A stretch of 38,917 nucleotides of DNA from an uncultured Pseudomonadota bacterium (GCA_903915625.1 CAIWTN010000240.1:1-38917); one strand, 5' to 3'; shown: positions 28,262 through 37,431, counted from the stretch's first letter. Numbers and translations: made by a program. The notes: a model not told the origin generated them from the letters alone.

Positions 28262-29179
28262 TTATGATTCCTGATTTGATTTTTGTTTTTTATCAGTAGA
28301 GCGCGCAATCGGAAACATTTGCATATTGAGTTGCATCACGGTATCAGCGCCCGTCGCGTGACTAGCGGCAAGAAACATAAGGTAGCTGCGAAACGACTGA
28401 ATAGATTTTTTGATGATATCCATACCCTCGGTTGTCACCGCGAGAGTCAAGGCACCGATTTCTCTCTCCTGGTATGGAACGGTTTCAATCGATTCTTTGC
28501 CGAGATCGATCATCTTCTGATGGAAACGAATGATACCGATACCCGGGACTTCACTTTTGCTTTCAAAGTCTTTGACGACTTTAACGTGCCTCCCTAGTTC
28601 AGGGTCAAAGCGGATGCATCCTAGCTTCTCCAATATTTCAAGGCTCTCTTTAATCTCTTTTTCGGTAATCGCAGCATTCAAATGCTGGGCGATCCAAGCT
28701 GTATCAGATGTGAAATTTTGCAGCCCGACCATTTCGAAGATAATAGCACGGTGCCATTCTCGGTAAAAATCGAGCTCCATCTGTGCTTCGACGTCACCGA
28801 GACTTTGCCGTTTGCAAGACAGTAAGTCGCTAAGCAATTGCTCCCGCTCGTGCGGATTGCGCTCTTCGCTGTATTGGGCGAGTAGCACGAACGCCTTGCG
28901 CTCAGAAGCAGCCAAGTCCAGGGCGGTCGCCATCCGCTCAACGCTCTGAAGATTTGGCAACCTCCTACCTTTTATGATCAGCCAAGAGCTATTCCCGAGG
29001 CCTAGGCCCAGGTCTAAGCTAAATTCTTTGTACGAATACTGCTCAAGTCGACTCTTGCTACGCTGGTAAACGCTCGCCAAATAGCTGCCAAGATCCAGGT
29101 AGCTGGAAGGCTGCATTTCGGCCGCCGTCTCTCGCAAGATAGCAAGCCTCGCCATTTGACCTTTGGGACGTCTACCCAT
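28262..29179 (-). CDS. TIGR02147/DUF4423-family regulatory protein
   Basis: A 305-residue soluble protein. The start is ATG 29179, preceded by AGGTGGAG at 6 nt, rather than the TTG at 29239. The N-terminal part (about 30-110) has the family pattern SYLDLGSYLASVYQRSKS, SYKEFSLDLGLG and SSWLIIKGRRLPN. That region resembles a cryptic helix-turn-helix in which a LGL-G-N-S motif replaces the usual HTH register. The central part has WHRAIIFEMVGL and a winged-helix-like segment (WIAQHLNAAITEKEIKESLEILEKLGCI). The family is restricted mainly to Fibrobacter and Bdellovibrionota and is presumed to be transcriptional. It heads the ten-gene minus-strand array and faces a divergent fasciclin gene across a region with a long inverted repeat, its likely operator. 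Confidence 0.85.
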   Translation of the reverse strand: MGRRPKGQMARLAILRETAAEMQPSSYLDLGSYLASVYQRSKSRLEQYSYKEFSLDLGLGLGNSSWLIIKGRRLPNLQSVERMATALDLAASERKAFVLLAQYSEERNPHEREQLLSDLLSCKRQSLGDVEAQMELDFYREWHRAIIFEMVGLQNFTSDTAWIAQHLNAAITEKEIKESLEILEKLGCIRFDPELGRHVKVVKDFESKSEVPGIGIIRFHQKMIDLGKESIETVPYQEREIGALTLAVTTEGMDIIKKSIQSFRSYLMFLAASHATGADTVMQLNMQMFPIARSTDKKQKSNQES

Positions 29180-29541
29180 GAGTATCTCCACCTTTGTTCC
29201 GACTGATTTATCGGTAAGATTTTGAAAAAACTTGAGCAAACGTCTTTGTCGCCAATATTACTGAATTTTATTACATTTTGGTGACTCTCTTTGGATAGAC
29301 AAGCGCAAAGCGCCAGACGATATGTGCGAATTTGGAGTACTTGGCGACAAATATTTGTTTGCTTGTGTAACTATTAAATTCCAGAATTGCGATAAAAAAT
29401 ACTTCTGTAAGTTACTGTTTTTAATTGTACTAACGTTTTGAATTAAAGTTTTTTCCTGTATGCGCCGATAAGGGGATTGTGAGTTGAATTCGGGGACTAA
29501 AAAAATCGACCAACTGCTTACTTAAACGGAGCAACAAGCTT
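29180..29541. other. Divergent promoter region, regulator / fasciclin gene
   Basis: A 362-bp AT-rich stretch with no gene. It holds the ribosome site of the TIGR02147 gene and a long imperfect inverted repeat (listed separately). Promoters for both directions must lie here, but no strong -35/-10 pair can be named. Confidence 0.6.
29236..29362. promoter_or_regulatory. Two inverted half-sites, candidate operator
   Basis: GCAAAC-3 nt-TTTGTCGCCAA at 29236-29255 is mirrored by TTGGCGACAAA-5 nt-GTTTGC at 29341-29362. The 11-bp core is perfect and the outer 6 bp are also perfect. The copies are 85 bp apart in the divergent promoter region. A DNA-looping or cooperative regulator site is inferred, most simply for the adjacent TIGR02147 protein. 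Confidence 0.5.
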
Positions 29542-31320
29542 ATGAGAAACATGCGACTCGGAACCGTCTTTTGCTGGCTGCTGACACTGCTAACAGCGTG
29601 CGGGCCGCAATTACAGAGTAGCCAAGACAATCGTAGTGGTAGCGCAAAAAAGGGGAGCGATGCCCTAAAGATGTTAGAGTTGAAGGGCCAATTTAAGATG
29701 CTGTCCTCTGCGATGTCCTCTGCCGGCTTAGTGGAAAGCCTTAAAGGTGACGGCCCATTCACCGTATTGGCTCCGAACGACCAGGCCTTTGCTAAACTTG
29801 GCGACGACATGGTCGATGGCCTTCTCGCTAATCCTGTCATGTTAAAGCGCGTCTTGCAGTATCACGTCATGTTAGGGGCTATGGACGCAGACAAAGCCGT
29901 CAAAACTGGGACTGTTAAAACCCTCAACGGTGACAGCGTGAGTTTTACGGAGCGTAATGGGAAGAAGTTTGTGAACGGTGCTGCCGTCATCGAATCCAAT
30001 ATGCCCGCAAGCAACGGTATGGTTCACGTCATTGATACTGTCCTGATGCCACCTGCGGTAGAGTCGTCTAACGATATTGTTGGCGTCGCAAGTGGTGACG
30101 GCCGATTTAGCACCCTCGTGAGTGCATTAAAGGCTGCTGACTTGGTTGCTACTTTACAGGGAGCTGGGCCGTTTACCGTCTTTGCGCCAACCGATGACGC
30201 CTTTGCCAAGCTCGGATCTGACACCATCAACGCTCTCTTGGCTGATAAGGCAAAACTATCCAATATCTTGCTCTACCACGTAGTTACTGGTGCGGAAGTC
30301 GACTCTGAAAAGGCTAGCCAACTTACCGAAGCTACAATGGCGAATGGTGCAAAAGTCAGCATCAGTCTAACGAATGGTATACTTAAAATTAACGACTCGA
30401 CTGTTATAATCAAAGATATCAAAGCATCTAACGGTATCATTCACGTTCTCGACACGGTCCTTCTACCCCCAGCCAATGCAGCCGCTGCTGATACTCTCAA
30501 AGATATCGTCTCAATAGCTAGCAACGACAGTCGCTTCACAACTTTGGTCACCGCGCTTAAGGCAGCTGATCTAGTTTCTACCCTAAGTGGTGCCGGACCG
30601 TTCACTGTCTTCGCGCCGACTAACGACGCATTTGCAAAGTTAGGCAATGACACTATCACCAAGCTACTAGCGGACAAGGCACAACTTTCTAACATCCTTC
30701 TCTATCATGTCGTTAGTGGCAATGCTGTGGATTCGCAAACGGCCAGCACACTGAAAAATGCTAGCATGGCAAACGGTGGCACAGTTCAAATCAGCGCGAT
30801 GGATGGGAAACTGCTCATCAACGATTCGATGGTCGTAGTGAAAGATATCAAAGCATCAAATGGCATCATCCATGTGATTGACACAGTCTTGATTCCCCGT
30901 CCTGCTGCACCAGTGGCTCAGGATATCGTCTCGATCGCTAAAGCCAACGGCAAATTTCAGACACTAACTACTGCTCTGCGTGCGGCCAACCTTGATACTC
31001 TTTTAGCTGGTCCAGGCCAATTTACAGTGTTTGCTCCGACGGACGCAGCTTTTGCTAAGCTGGGCGCAGCTACTATCAACGCCCTTTTAGCAAACAAAAC
31101 TAAGCTGACCAATGTTCTACTCTATCACGTGATTCACGGTTTCGCTGTCGACTCCGGCACAGCCATCCAATTGGATGGAGCAACGATGGCGAATCATCAC
31201 CTTGCTCACTTCAGGTCTAATAACGGCGTTCTGCATATCAACAATGCGCAAGTAGTGATCAAAGACATAAAAGCATCAAATGGCATCATTCATGTGATCG
31301 ATACTGTTCTGATTCCCTGA
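29542..31320 (+). CDS. Lipoprotein with four fasciclin (FAS1) domains
   Basis: A 592-residue protein. The signal peptide has a clean lipobox, LLTAC, with Cys20 as the acylation site. Four FAS1 domains follow (about 40-172, 177-310, 320-453 and 456-592). Each shows GPFTVLAPND.AFAKL (H1 box), LLYHVV (YH motif) and NGIIHVIDTVLIP (H2 box). FAS1 domains mediate cell adhesion and matrix binding, so this is probably a surface adhesin or biofilm matrix protein. Domains 2-4 are more alike than domain 1, and a DNA stretch coding DIKASNGIIHV recurs near 30414, 30841 and 31261, pointing to internal duplication. A CGGAG ribosome site lies about 10 nt before ATG 29542. Two hairpins follow the stop. Confidence 0.93.
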   Translation: MRNMRLGTVFCWLLTLLTACGPQLQSSQDNRSGSAKKGSDALKMLELKGQFKMLSSAMSSAGLVESLKGDGPFTVLAPNDQAFAKLGDDMVDGLLANPVMLKRVLQYHVMLGAMDADKAVKTGTVKTLNGDSVSFTERNGKKFVNGAAVIESNMPASNGMVHVIDTVLMPPAVESSNDIVGVASGDGRFSTLVSALKAADLVATLQGAGPFTVFAPTDDAFAKLGSDTINALLADKAKLSNILLYHVVTGAEVDSEKASQLTEATMANGAKVSISLTNGILKINDSTVIIKDIKASNGIIHVLDTVLLPPANAAAADTLKDIVSIASNDSRFTTLVTALKAADLVSTLSGAGPFTVFAPTNDAFAKLGNDTITKLLADKAQLSNILLYHVVSGNAVDSQTASTLKNASMANGGTVQISAMDGKLLINDSMVVVKDIKASNGIIHVIDTVLIPRPAAPVAQDIVSIAKANGKFQTLTTALRAANLDTLLAGPGQFTVFAPTDAAFAKLGAATINALLANKTKLTNVLLYHVIHGFAVDSGTAIQLDGATMANHHLAHFRSNNGVLHINNAQVVIKDIKASNGIIHVIDTVLIP

Positions 31321-31349
31321 TTCCTTGAATCCTTGCTCCTGAAAAGACG

Positions 31350-31370
31350 AGGCCGCACATTTTGCGGCCT
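31350..31370 (+). terminator. Hairpin after the fasciclin gene (first of two)
   Basis: AGGCCGCA and TGCGGCCT form an 8-bp stem with a 5-nt loop, 30 bp after the stop. Only a weak U-rich flank follows. Confidence 0.55.
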
Positions 31371-31376
31371 AAGTTA

Positions 31377-31403
31377 GACCCTGGCGCTTTTAGCGTCAGG
31401 GTC
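31377..31403 (+). terminator. Strong hairpin after the fasciclin gene (second of two)
   Basis: GACCCTGGCGCT and AGCGTCAGGGTC pair over 12 bp with one G-T wobble and a TTT loop, followed by TCCTTATTTA. It is the strongest terminator candidate in the window. Confidence 0.75.
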
Positions 31404-31616
31404 TCCTTATTTAAGTATGCCTTGAAGCTGGCTTGCGCTGCTCAACGTGTCATTCGGCAGCGCGGCTAGGGGCGCAGTATTTGTGACTAAAAGAACTGTC
31501 CATAAATCTTGGCTATTTCGATAACTTGCAAGAAAATTTCAACAAATATCTAAACTTGTAGGCCCGATCTGCCGAAAGTGTGCCCAAACATGTGCCGGTG
31601 ATTCTTGGGGTTTGGT

Positions 31617-33017
31617 ATGAAGGATTTTTTTAGACCTATTGCTGCTCTTTCCGCCGAAGATCGCGGTGAGTTCATTAGCCACTCGCACGGTAACGCGAAG
31701 CAGGCGATTCCGACCTTCATGACTATTGGCTGCATCGCTTATTCTCTATTTATCTTTTACGACATGATTTGCTTGCCTCATTTATGGAAGCAATTTTTGG
31801 TGCTGCGAATTTTTTTGGTAGTGCCAACCATGATTTACGTCTGGGCGATTAGAGGGGGGAAAGTTCCTTTTGGTGTGCACAGTAAATTGTTGCTCTGTGT
31901 ACCCAGCGTTATCGGCACGACCTATATGGTTTCCGTGGTGCCTCGTGACTTTTTTGTTTTGGAAACATGCACGGAGGTGCTCCAGATCTTGTGCACGGCA
32001 GTACTGTTTCCTTGGTTGCCAAATGAATTCTTCAAGTATGCTCTACTCTCCTTAGGCGGTTCAGCACTAATTTGGCACGGAATAGGCAATTTAACTCTGA
32101 GTGAATTGACTCTTGAATACGCAGTTTTTCTGACGACATTCGTTGCCTCCTTACTTACGGTACTTATCCATACTAATCAAGCAATCCAACTCTTCCAAAC
32201 TAACAAGCAACTGATTCGCAATGAAATATCCAAGCTGGAAATTAAGATTGGATCCATTGAGTCGCGCTTGGCTGAGTCAGATAGAAACGCCTATTTGGCG
32301 CATCACTTGGGATTATTTTTGCACGAGATTAAGAATATCCTTTTATCACTCGACATCATTTCCGACAGCCAATTCTCTGAACCAGAGGAAATTAGCTTTA
32401 TCCATTCTACAATAAAAACTTCCAGTGACTTAGCCCGGAAACGAATCGAAGCATTTCTGGCCAAAATAAAAGTGCAGTCTGATCAAAAGCAGGTTCTTTC
32501 TGTGGCTCAGGAGTTGCAGACAGCACTGCCCATAATCCGACATGACGCCAAGAAGAACAACATTACCGTTGACTATAGTTCTCCACAGGATTTGGAATCT
32601 TTTCGAGCCTTTGCCGTTCCAGGCGCAATTGCAGTTGTCTTGTTTGATATCAGTCGTAATGCTGTAAGCGCAATTGCTGAGGCACGTCGAATGTTCCCTG
32701 GACCCACTTTCTCAGGACGCATTGAGATTAGTGTGAGTGTGACCGAAGACTCAGTTTGTCTCGTGATCCATGATAACGGAATCGGTGTTAGTGAGGAGCT
32801 GAGTGCCGCTTTTGATGCTGGGGAAAAGATTGAGTCCAGTAATTCCCCGCGTGCCGGTATCGGTACTCTTGGTATGCGGCATGAAGCGCGTGAAAATCGC
32901 TTTCAAATTTCTCTTAAACCTCGCCTCGGGGGCGGCACTACCGCGACGTTGGTAGTGCCAAGGTATCGGATGGAGTTATCGCGAGAGGTTTCCGGTGAGG
33001 TCAGGAGGTTGGCGTAG
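31617..33017 (+). CDS. Membrane sensor histidine kinase
   Basis: A 466-residue kinase. The start is ATG 31617; an in-frame TTG lies 12 bp earlier and is less likely. Six hydrophobic segments span about residues 27-195, with short periplasmic loops and no extracytoplasmic domain. A coiled linker (205-225) leads to the phospho-acceptor His236 in LGLFLHEIKN, a HisKA-like helix pair and an HATPase domain with N box FDISRNAVSAIAE, G1 DNGIG and G2 GIGTLGM. It has no receiver domain, so it must phosphorylate a partner in trans. The neighbouring hybrid kinase, which begins 2 bp after this stop codon and has two receivers, is the obvious candidate. Confidence 0.9.
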   Translation: MKDFFRPIAALSAEDRGEFISHSHGNAKQAIPTFMTIGCIAYSLFIFYDMICLPHLWKQFLVLRIFLVVPTMIYVWAIRGGKVPFGVHSKLLLCVPSVIGTTYMVSVVPRDFFVLETCTEVLQILCTAVLFPWLPNEFFKYALLSLGGSALIWHGIGNLTLSELTLEYAVFLTTFVASLLTVLIHTNQAIQLFQTNKQLIRNEISKLEIKIGSIESRLAESDRNAYLAHHLGLFLHEIKNILLSLDIISDSQFSEPEEISFIHSTIKTSSDLARKRIEAFLAKIKVQSDQKQVLSVAQELQTALPIIRHDAKKNNITVDYSSPQDLESFRAFAVPGAIAVVLFDISRNAVSAIAEARRMFPGPTFSGRIEISVSVTEDSVCLVIHDNGIGVSEELSAAFDAGEKIESSNSPRAGIGTLGMRHEARENRFQISLKPRLGGGTTATLVVPRYRMELSREVSGEVRRLA

Positions 33018-33019
33018 TT

Positions 33020-36004
33020 ATGAATTTAGGACGAAAAATCGAAGGTTTTTTCGTAGCAATCGGCTATGCAACGCTGGCTATAATATTTTCTTGGTCGTCG
33101 GCAGTCAGTGCGAAAGTAGTAATTTCTGGTGACGAAATCGGTGATTTGGATATCACTGATCAGATTCACTATATAGCTGGCCAAAAATACATGCTGGAGT
33201 CGTTGAGGCCCCCTGAGGCAAGAACAATTCTTAACTATATGGCTGATTTTCGGAAAGTTCCTGCCACGCTCGATATAGGCATCATGGATACTCCTCTTTG
33301 GTTTACCTATGAAATCGAGAATCGCACTGATAATGATATGACTATTTATTTGGAAATGCCGCGCCAGTATTTCTGGACGGCAAGTATGTTTAAAATTATG
33401 CGTGGTGCTGTCGCTGAAGATGCTAAAGCAGGTATCGAAATGCAGACAGAAGACTTGGCGTTCTACTCGACCGATAGTGTCTTCCATACTCGGATTGTTA
33501 AAGGTGAAACTGTTCGGCTTTTGTTCTATACGGTGACAGACGGTCCCGTAGATCTGCGGACGTATTTGTCTACTTCGAGAGGCTATATTTCTCGCTCATA
33601 TCGGAATAATAATTTAAACGGTATGTTTTTCGGTATCATTTTTGGTCTGATCATTTACTGCGCATACAGATCATTCGTGTGCACAGAAATGCTATATGTT
33701 TATTTTTTCGGTACTGCCGTCTTTACAGGACTCATGTTCTCGACGCTCAACGGATTTGGGGTTAGCTTTCTTTGGCCTGGCGTTGGGCATTGGAGTCGGT
33801 ATTTGATGATGGTGTTTTCCGGTCTCTTTATGTTTTTTACCGTGAAAACTGTAGAGTCTGGTATCGGACAAATCGCAGATTCGCTTACTGTACTGATCTA
33901 CAAGATCGCTAAGTGGTTTAGTTGTCTATTCCTGATCGTGCCCGTTTGCCTTTCTTATCTAATAGGCGGTACTAAGGGTGTAGCGATTAATCTGACACTT
34001 GTTGGTACGATTTTGGTCACAATGCTGATGGTCGCTGCTTCACTGCGATCTTTCTTGCAAGGATTCAGAGCTGCAATATTTATGGCTTTGGCATTTGTAC
34101 CTTATTTGCTGGGGACGATCATGCGTGCCCTTGCTCTTTTTGGTGTTGCGCATGGCATTTTTTTGGAGAATATTTTTCACCAATCAGCAGCTGCAATTGC
34201 GCTGATTCTGATCGCAATTTCTCTGGAAGATCGACTGGTTTACGTGCGTGATCGGCAGTCTGCGGAAAGCGAAGCGATTCGGCAGAAAAACCAGCAGCTC
34301 ATTGACAACGAGAAGCTCATGGCCCGGGATCAAGAGGCGACCATCAGGGTAGCCCAGATGCTTGCTCACGATATTCGTAGGCCATTCTCTATTCTGCGGA
34401 TGGGGATTAACTTTATCTCTAGGGCAAGGGATTACGCAGAGGTTCAAGAGTCATTAGCAAAACTGATTCCAGAAATTGATGCTGCTTCGGGCAATGCAGA
34501 TGCGTTGATTTTGGATATCTTGGAGATGGGTTCTGTTGATAAACATTCCATTAAGGACATCATTTATCCGGAGGCTTTAATTACTGACGCTATCAAGCAA
34601 GCATTTATAGTTTACCCCCAGTCCTCCATCACTATTGATTACGATCTACGTCACTCGACGATGCTTTTTGCGAATCGTGCGAAAATGATGCGAGTTTTCA
34701 CAAATATTTATATGAATGCGGTGCAGGCGATGCATTACCACGGGCATACCTGGTTTAAAAGTCGTGATGTCATCGTGAATGGTGAGCCATTTGTAGAATT
34801 CTGTATCGGTAATGCGGGTTCCTATATTTCGGATGAGAACATCACGAAGATTTTTGATGCATATTTTACCAGTGGTAAGGCCAACGGTACGGGCCTTGGT
34901 TTGGCAGTCGCACGTAAGGTGATTACCGGAAAGGGCGGTCAAATTCGGTGTGAATCGGCGAAATCTCACGAGTATCCGGATGGTAAGGTCGAGTTCTTTT
35001 TCACAGTACCCGTAGCTAAGGGGCATCCAGCGCGTAGTCAGAAAATTTTGTTCTCTACTAGCGCGGATGTCCGAAATGCTATGGAATCTGGGGTGATCGT
35101 AGAGCACACGAGCGACAGGTCCGGGGATGATACTATCGGCTTTCTTGAGGCAGAGTTGGTCAAACGGTCGCAACTTATGGGCCGGACTTTACGGGTGCTG
35201 GTTATTGATGACGATAAGTTTTACGCTGATAGGTTGGCTGCGCTAGGTAAGAATTCGGTTGGGTTCACAAAATCGGTGTCGATCACAATGGTGCTTAATG
35301 CACAAGACGCTCTCGAAATAGTAAAAGGTCAGACCTTTGATCTGATTATTACTGATGTGGATTTAGGGGTTTTTTCCCTCAGCGGATTCGACCTCGTAAA
35401 GCAAATGAGAGGGCGCCACGTGGAGTCCGTAGTTTGTGTTCACTCGAACCGGATCGCCGCTTCGGATCATAAAATTGCCGCCATAGTTGGTGCGGATTTA
35501 TACTTGCCAAAGCCGATGGGCACAGCCCAGCTATTCAGACTTATTCTGCAGTCTAGCGACAAATTGCTCCCAAGTTCAGCCAGCTTGCTTCCGAGTTCGC
35601 CAAATTTGGTCGCGACGTTAATTAAGGCCGACACTTCTTATGTGTGGCCGCGGGAATCAGACGTGGTGATTATTATCGACGACAGTCCCTTCGTGCTTGA
35701 GGCTTGGTCGGCTGCTTTGAAAGGTCAGGCAAAGGTCCATTTGTTGTCCAGCTCTCAGGAGCTGGCACAACGCATTAGTGCACAACCGGATTTTTTGAAT
35801 CATGTTCGTTGTATTGTGACTGACTATTATCTGGGTGAAGGGTCGTTGAATGGATTGGAGATAGCACGCATGATTAAGACGCGCCGTCCTGATATACCAG
35901 TGTTTTTGAGCTCTGACGCAATTCTGGCGGATAGCGAATGGCGTGGCATCGTTGATCGTGTCATAAGCAAAGATCCGCTACCTTTCGATAAATTGTGTGC
36001 TTAA
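33020..36004 (+). CDS. 7TMR-DISM hybrid histidine kinase with two receiver domains
   Basis: A 994-residue protein. The N-terminal signal/anchor (about 10-31) is followed by a periplasmic 7TMR-DISM-type sensor domain (about 35-195: 'TPLWFTYEIENRTDND', 'YLEMPRQYF'). Seven membrane segments cover about 200-395 and a coiled coil about 405-440. The kinase core has His450 in QMLAHDIRRPF, N box FTNIYMNAVQAM and GTGLGLAVARKVI. In the G1 position the usual Asp is Asn (IGNAGS), a variant seen in related kinases. Receiver 1 (about 727-845) has IDDD, ITDVDLG and LPKP; receiver 2 (about 882-990) has IDDS, TDYYLG, LSSD and ISKD. AGGAGG precedes the ATG at 11 nt. The gene is coupled to the upstream kinase. 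Confidence 0.93.
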   Translation: MNLGRKIEGFFVAIGYATLAIIFSWSSAVSAKVVISGDEIGDLDITDQIHYIAGQKYMLESLRPPEARTILNYMADFRKVPATLDIGIMDTPLWFTYEIENRTDNDMTIYLEMPRQYFWTASMFKIMRGAVAEDAKAGIEMQTEDLAFYSTDSVFHTRIVKGETVRLLFYTVTDGPVDLRTYLSTSRGYISRSYRNNNLNGMFFGIIFGLIIYCAYRSFVCTEMLYVYFFGTAVFTGLMFSTLNGFGVSFLWPGVGHWSRYLMMVFSGLFMFFTVKTVESGIGQIADSLTVLIYKIAKWFSCLFLIVPVCLSYLIGGTKGVAINLTLVGTILVTMLMVAASLRSFLQGFRAAIFMALAFVPYLLGTIMRALALFGVAHGIFLENIFHQSAAAIALILIAISLEDRLVYVRDRQSAESEAIRQKNQQLIDNEKLMARDQEATIRVAQMLAHDIRRPFSILRMGINFISRARDYAEVQESLAKLIPEIDAASGNADALILDILEMGSVDKHSIKDIIYPEALITDAIKQAFIVYPQSSITIDYDLRHSTMLFANRAKMMRVFTNIYMNAVQAMHYHGHTWFKSRDVIVNGEPFVEFCIGNAGSYISDENITKIFDAYFTSGKANGTGLGLAVARKVITGKGGQIRCESAKSHEYPDGKVEFFFTVPVAKGHPARSQKILFSTSADVRNAMESGVIVEHTSDRSGDDTIGFLEAELVKRSQLMGRTLRVLVIDDDKFYADRLAALGKNSVGFTKSVSITMVLNAQDALEIVKGQTFDLIITDVDLGVFSLSGFDLVKQMRGRHVESVVCVHSNRIAASDHKIAAIVGADLYLPKPMGTAQLFRLILQSSDKLLPSSASLLPSSPNLVATLIKADTSYVWPRESDVVIIIDDSPFVLEAWSAALKGQAKVHLLSSSQELAQRISAQPDFLNHVRCIVTDYYLGEGSLNGLEIARMIKTRRPDIPVFLSSDAILADSEWRGIVDRVISKDPLPFDKLCA

Positions 36005-36135
36005 TCTCGACCTTCAGGTGTTTTGTAGACTTAGCGACGATCTCGAAGGCTCGAAGTGCCGATACGCATGGCTAATGTTTAGTCAGTGGCAGTGTTTAAT
36101 TGAAAACGGCCGCTCACACAGAGTCGAACTCACGC

Positions 36136-36157
36136 ATCTTTGGCATTTATCAAAGAT
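36136..36157 (+). terminator. Possible terminator after the kinase operon
   Basis: ATCTTTG and CAAAGAT form a 7-bp stem with an 8-nt loop, followed by ACTATTTTTA. The stem is AT-rich and weak. It lies in a 275-bp stretch (36005-36279) with no other recognised feature. Confidence 0.35.
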
Positions 36158-36279
36158 ACTATTTTTATTAATAAAAAATATGTTCTCGCGGGTCGCACCA
36201 CATCGTGTTTCTGCTCCCTGACTTTGGCTAGTGTCTTGCATTGCTTAAGCTGGGTTAGTGCGAAGCATGAGGTCGTCCT

Positions 36280-37431
36280 ATGACAGCTAAAGCTACAGTG
36301 TGCTACGTTCCTTTTTTCGCCATCGGGCTTGCCGTAGCCTGTAGTCAGCCTGCACCCGGTGTAAAGGCCCCCCAGCACGATCCTGTCCCCACGTCTGCGA
36401 CTGGCCAGCGGCCTGCAGATACCTCATTTTCTGATTCCTTTAGGGCCAATTCTACCGTTAAGAAGTGGGATGCCACTAATTGGACTACCGGTGATAAGTC
36501 GAGTCTTCAGGGTGCAGTAGTCACTATTGCGTCCGCTAGTGTAGCAGCGGCTACGCTCGGTTCTAATGATGAGTTTTCCTTGGCGCTCACCGACTACGAT
36601 CGTAAGCTGCGCACAAACTCGCAGAACACTGTTTCAAAGACCGAATTTTTAACCTTTGCCGCGGCTCAGGGGCAGGATTTCTGGGATGAGGAAAAGACAG
36701 AGATTCGGCGCATCATCACGGAGATATCATTGGCGGCCGGTGGCATTCCTTTGCATTTACCCGACCACATCGTGTTTGTGAAAAGTACCCAGAAAGAAGA
36801 GTTCGATGCAAATTACACCAGAGGACACGCCATCGTCCTTGGGCGTAACCTATTTGAAGATGCAAAGCACACTCACGCTGACCGTGTTAAGCTGATTGCC
36901 CATGAGATGTATCATGTAATTTCTCGCTTTGATGCCAGTCTGCGTAGGCGTTCCCATGAAGCAGTAGGCTGTGTCTATAAAGGATCGCCACTGGTAATCG
37001 ATGAGCAGACTCGTAGTATGATCATCACCAATCCTGATGCGCATGAATTCGCATGCGCGCTGCAGGTGACACTGAAGAGTGGTGTTAAAAAGTGGGTGAT
37101 GCCCGCTACTGTGCTGAAGGTTACCAACGGGGTAACGCCTACTTTCGCGGACATTACGACGAAGCTGCTCTTAGTGGATGCACCTGGCGCGCAGTGGCAG
37201 ATTGTCCGCGGCAGCGACGGCAAAGCTCAATTTATAGAGACATCGACGACCAACTACGACCAGATCATGAACATCAATACTGACTATAATATTCACGCGG
37301 AAGAAGTAGTCGCGGAAAACTTTCCGTTGATGCTCACCGAAAATACCGATGGTGTGAATAAAACAGGTGCCTCACCTTCGATTAACAAACCTGATTTTAT
37401 CAAGAAGTTGAAGGCTATTTTTGAAAAATAA
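36280..37431 (+). CDS. Lipoprotein with HExxH zinc-protease motif
   Basis: A 383-residue protein. The lipoprotein signal LAVAC has acylated Cys21, followed by a Pro-rich linker (22-50). Residues about 200-215 contain KLIAHEMYHVISR, a zinc-binding HExxH with His208, Glu209 and His212. A later segment HAEEVVAENF (about 339-348) could supply the third ligand Glu, as in gluzincin peptidases where an 'EE..A..F' motif follows. I do not recognise the family. The overall arrangement suggests a periplasm-facing or surface metallopeptidase. It is transcribed alone; the upstream gap is 275 bp and the next gene is 147 bp downstream. The repeated GNDEF/LTxxD-type helix at 95-140 has no known function. Confidence 0.75.
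   Translation: MTAKATVCYVPFFAIGLAVACSQPAPGVKAPQHDPVPTSATGQRPADTSFSDSFRANSTVKKWDATNWTTGDKSSLQGAVVTIASASVAAATLGSNDEFSLALTDYDRKLRTNSQNTVSKTEFLTFAAAQGQDFWDEEKTEIRRIITEISLAAGGIPLHLPDHIVFVKSTQKEEFDANYTRGHAIVLGRNLFEDAKHTHADRVKLIAHEMYHVISRFDASLRRRSHEAVGCVYKGSPLVIDEQTRSMIITNPDAHEFACALQVTLKSGVKKWVMPATVLKVTNGVTPTFADITTKLLLVDAPGAQWQIVRGSDGKAQFIETSTTNYDQIMNINTDYNIHAEEVVAENFPLMLTENTDGVNKTGASPSINKPDFIKKLKAIFEK

Noticed and set aside
34780-34860. Degenerate ATP-binding domain in the 7TMR-DISM kinase (Asn for Asp in G1)
   Set aside because: Asn at this place is, to my knowledge, common in related kinases and the GTGLGLA box is intact, so inactivity is not supported.
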